The notes under the pieces are model-generated. The model ran no database searches and had not been told where the DNA came from. It saw only the letters and a program-made list of their open reading frames with translations. From Eopsaltria australis (lineage: Eukaryota; Chordata; Aves; Passeriformes; Petroicidae): a stretch of DNA of 64,000 bases. The stretch spans positions 1 to 64,000 of the forward strand of contig JAVTVJ010001730.1 in NCBI GenBank assembly GCA_034509425.1, given 5' to 3'. The stretch's first letter is position 1. The number at the start of each line of letters is the position of its first letter. This document shows positions 62,131-64,000 of this stretch, in pieces. The position numbers and the translations under genes are program-made.

Positions 62131-63484
62131 GAGCGGGGAAGGGGGGAAACGGGGTGAGGAGGGAGTTTGGGGGGATATCGGGGGGCTGGGGATGGGTACG
62201 GTATAGAAAAGTTTATGGAGGGGGAGCTGGGGATGGGTACAGTGTAGAAAACTTAATAGCGGAGGCCTGGGGATGGGTGCAGTATAGAAAAGTGCATAGA
62301 GGGGGAGTGGGGATGAGCACAGTATAGAAAAGTGCATAGAGGGGGAGTGGGGATGAGCACAGTATAGAAAAGTGCATAGAGGGGGAGTGGGGATGAGCAC
62401 AGTATAGAAAAGTGCATAGAGGGGGAGTGGGGATGAGCACAGTATAGAAAAGCGCATAGCGGGGACCTGGGCGTGGGTACAGTATAGAAAACTTCATAGC
62501 AGGGGTCTGGGCATGGGTAAAATACAGAAAACTGTATAGAGGGGTCTGGGGATGGGTACAGTGTAGAAAAATGCATAGCAAAGGGCTGGGGATGAGCACA
62601 GTATAGAAAACAGGATAGCAAAGGGCTGGGCATAGGTACACTATAGAAAACTTTGTATCAGGGGTCTGGGCATGGGTAAAATAGAGAAAAGTGCATAGCA
62701 GGGGACTGGGGATGGGTACAGTATAGAAAACAACAGCAAAGGGCAGGGCATGGGCACAGTGTAGAGGACTGTGTAACAAACACTGTAGGTGGGTACAGTA
62801 TAGAGAGGAGCAGTAGTTTGGGGTACAGGGGGTGGCTATGGGACAGCACAGGCCCAGGGGTGGATGCAGTATAGAAAACACCATAGTGGGGCACAGGGAT
62901 GCATGCGTACAGTATACAGGGAGCAGTGGGTTGGGCCCAGAGATGGGCACAGTACAGAGAACTGTATAAAAAGGGACTGGAGATGGGTGCAGTATAGAGG
63001 GGAGAAGGGCAGTGAGGGTCTGGGGATGGGCACATCTAGAAAATGGCTTATCAGAGAACTGGGGGTTGGCACAGTGTGGACGAGACCAGTATAGGCAGTA
63101 CAGTGTGGAGGGGCAGCCCTGGTGATGGGCACGGTGCCCCAGAGGCCCCACAGAGGGGTCCCAGTGCTGTGTGGGTGCTGTGGGGCACACAGAGGGGTCC
63201 CAGTGCCGTGTGGGTGCTGTGGGGACAGCAGGAGGTGGCCGTGCCCAGGGTGGTGACAGCGCTGTCCCCTCCCCGCAGGCCTGCGCAATGCCCCGCGCTG
63301 CTGGGACGTGATCCAGCCGCTGCTGTGTGCCGTGTACATGCCCAAGTGCGAGGATGGGCAGGTGGAGCTGCCCAGCCAGACCCTGTGCCAGGCCACGCGG
63401 GCGCCCTGCACCATCGTGGAGCGCGAGCGCGGCTGGCCCGACTTCCTCAAGTGCACCACCGACCGCTTCCCCGAGGGCTGCCCG
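61810..63484 (+). CDS. SMO: Smoothened, first two coding exons (3' partial)
   Basis: SMO is the class F GPCR that transduces Hedgehog signalling at the primary cilium. Exon 1 (61,810-62,059, phase 1) and exon 2 (63,279-63,484, phase 0) encode the signal peptide and extracellular cysteine-rich domain; later exons lie beyond 64,000. The signal peptide contains an (Ala-Leu)5 run. The CRD is highly conserved: [79 protein letters not shown] and FPEGCP, with the expected cysteine spacing. The start was chosen because it is the first ATG in frame with a signal peptide; the frame is open upstream but has no other good start. TSPAN33 upstream supports orthology. Confidence 0.95.
62180..63110. repeat. 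Minisatellite in SMO intron 1, 40-bp unit
   Basis: The core (62,270-62,460) has about five near-identical 40-bp units (gtatagaaaagtgcatagag, ggggagtggggatgagcaca). Diverged units spread over 900 bp, all marked by cagtatagaaaa. The complementary strand is open for 528 codons by chance. Confidence 0.9.
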
Positions 63485-63534
63485 GTACGGCGCGGGGCAC
63501 GGGGACAGGGAGGGGAAGCTGCGTTCTGCAGGAG

Positions 63535-63900
63535 ATGAGGGTTGGTGTTGGTCAGCCTGGAGAGGAGAAGGATCCAGGGAGAGCTCGGAGCCCCTGCCAG
63601 GGCCTGAAGGGGCTCCAGGAGAGCTGGAGAGGGACTGGGGACAAGGCCTGGAGGGACAGGACACAGGGAATGGATTCCCACTGGAAAAGGGGAGGTTTGG
63701 GTGGGATATTGGGAAGGAATTCCTGGCTGGGCTGGAATTCCCAGAGCAGCTGTGGCTGCCCTCGGATCCCTGGCAGTGTCCAAAGCCAGGCTGGAGCACC
63801 CTGGGACAGTGGGGGTGGCCCTGCCCATGTCAGGGGTGGCACTGGATGGGCTTTAAGGCCCTTCCCACCCAAACCATTCCATGATTCCATGGTGATTCCA
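63535..63900 (-). mobile_element. CR1 LINE 3' fragment in SMO intron 2
   Basis: On the minus strand, in order: gaatggtttgggtgggaagg, gccttaaagcccatccagtg, tgacatgggcagggccaccc, agcctggctttggacactgc, cagccacagctgctctggga, ctccagctctcctggagccc and ctctccaggctgaccaac. This is the avian CR1 3' region with its consensus order. No reading frame remains. Confidence 0.88.
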
Positions 63901-64000
63901 TGAAACCCAGCTGTCCCCTGCCCTCCACGGGGGACTGATGTCCATCTTGGCCACGGGAGTGTCTCCTCCTCTTCCTCCTCCTCCTCCTCACGGCCTCATT

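Noticed and set aside
62213..63799. 528-codon minus-strand open frame rich in Cys/His/Pro/Tyr
   Set aside because: It reads the 40-bp minisatellite of SMO intron 1 and then a CR1 fragment and SMO exon 2 antisense; not a gene.

Overview
This window is nuclear DNA from a bird, most likely a songbird. The evidence is vertebrate GT-AG genes with very short GC-rich introns, CR1 LINE 3' ends, an LTR element with an avian-style terminus, and an extreme load of GC-rich minisatellites. No plastid, bacterial, tRNA, rRNA or CRISPR content was recognised. Seven intron-containing genes can be modelled in full by hand, and two more are cut by the window edges or by a large intron.

Layout. At 1-7.2 kb is the first coding exon of SHANK3 on the minus strand with its promoter CpG island; its first intron runs off the left edge. 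From 7.2 to 29.6 kb is intergenic DNA made mostly of minisatellites, including a 2.5-kb array at 21.0-23.5 kb, with CR1 fragments, a GATA-site cluster and an orphan CpG island at about 25 kb. From 29.9 to 49.7 kb is a family of four acrosin-like serine-protease homologues, one on the plus strand (copy 1) and three on the minus strand (copies 2-4), lying on both sides of ARSA (arylsulfatase A, 33.65-37.7 kb, plus). An AT-rich island (50.0-51.05 kb) closes the family. Then follow a small single-Ig-domain membrane protein gene (51.8-53.7 kb), TSPAN33 (55.07-58.97 kb) and the first two coding exons of SMO (61.8-63.5 kb), all on the plus strand, with SMO running off the right edge.

The most unusual content is the acrosin-like family. 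Every copy has intact splice sites, an open reading frame, a signal peptide and the structural cysteines and S1 pocket Asp of acrosin. All four nevertheless lack the catalytic Ser (GDSGG is GDIGG) and the catalytic His (Arg or Gln), three of four lack the catalytic Asp, and none has the usual zymogen-activation site. They look like expressed pseudoproteases with fast-evolving acidic linkers and low-complexity tails that end in a shared hydrophobic motif. Each has the same CRE-like site 83 bp before its ATG, which suggests male germ-line expression (inference).

The SHANK3-ARSA head-to-head arrangement matches human 22q13 and TSPAN33-SMO matches human 7q32, so the window spans a junction between two human synteny blocks. 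All gene models are manual and have not been tested against transcripts or databases.
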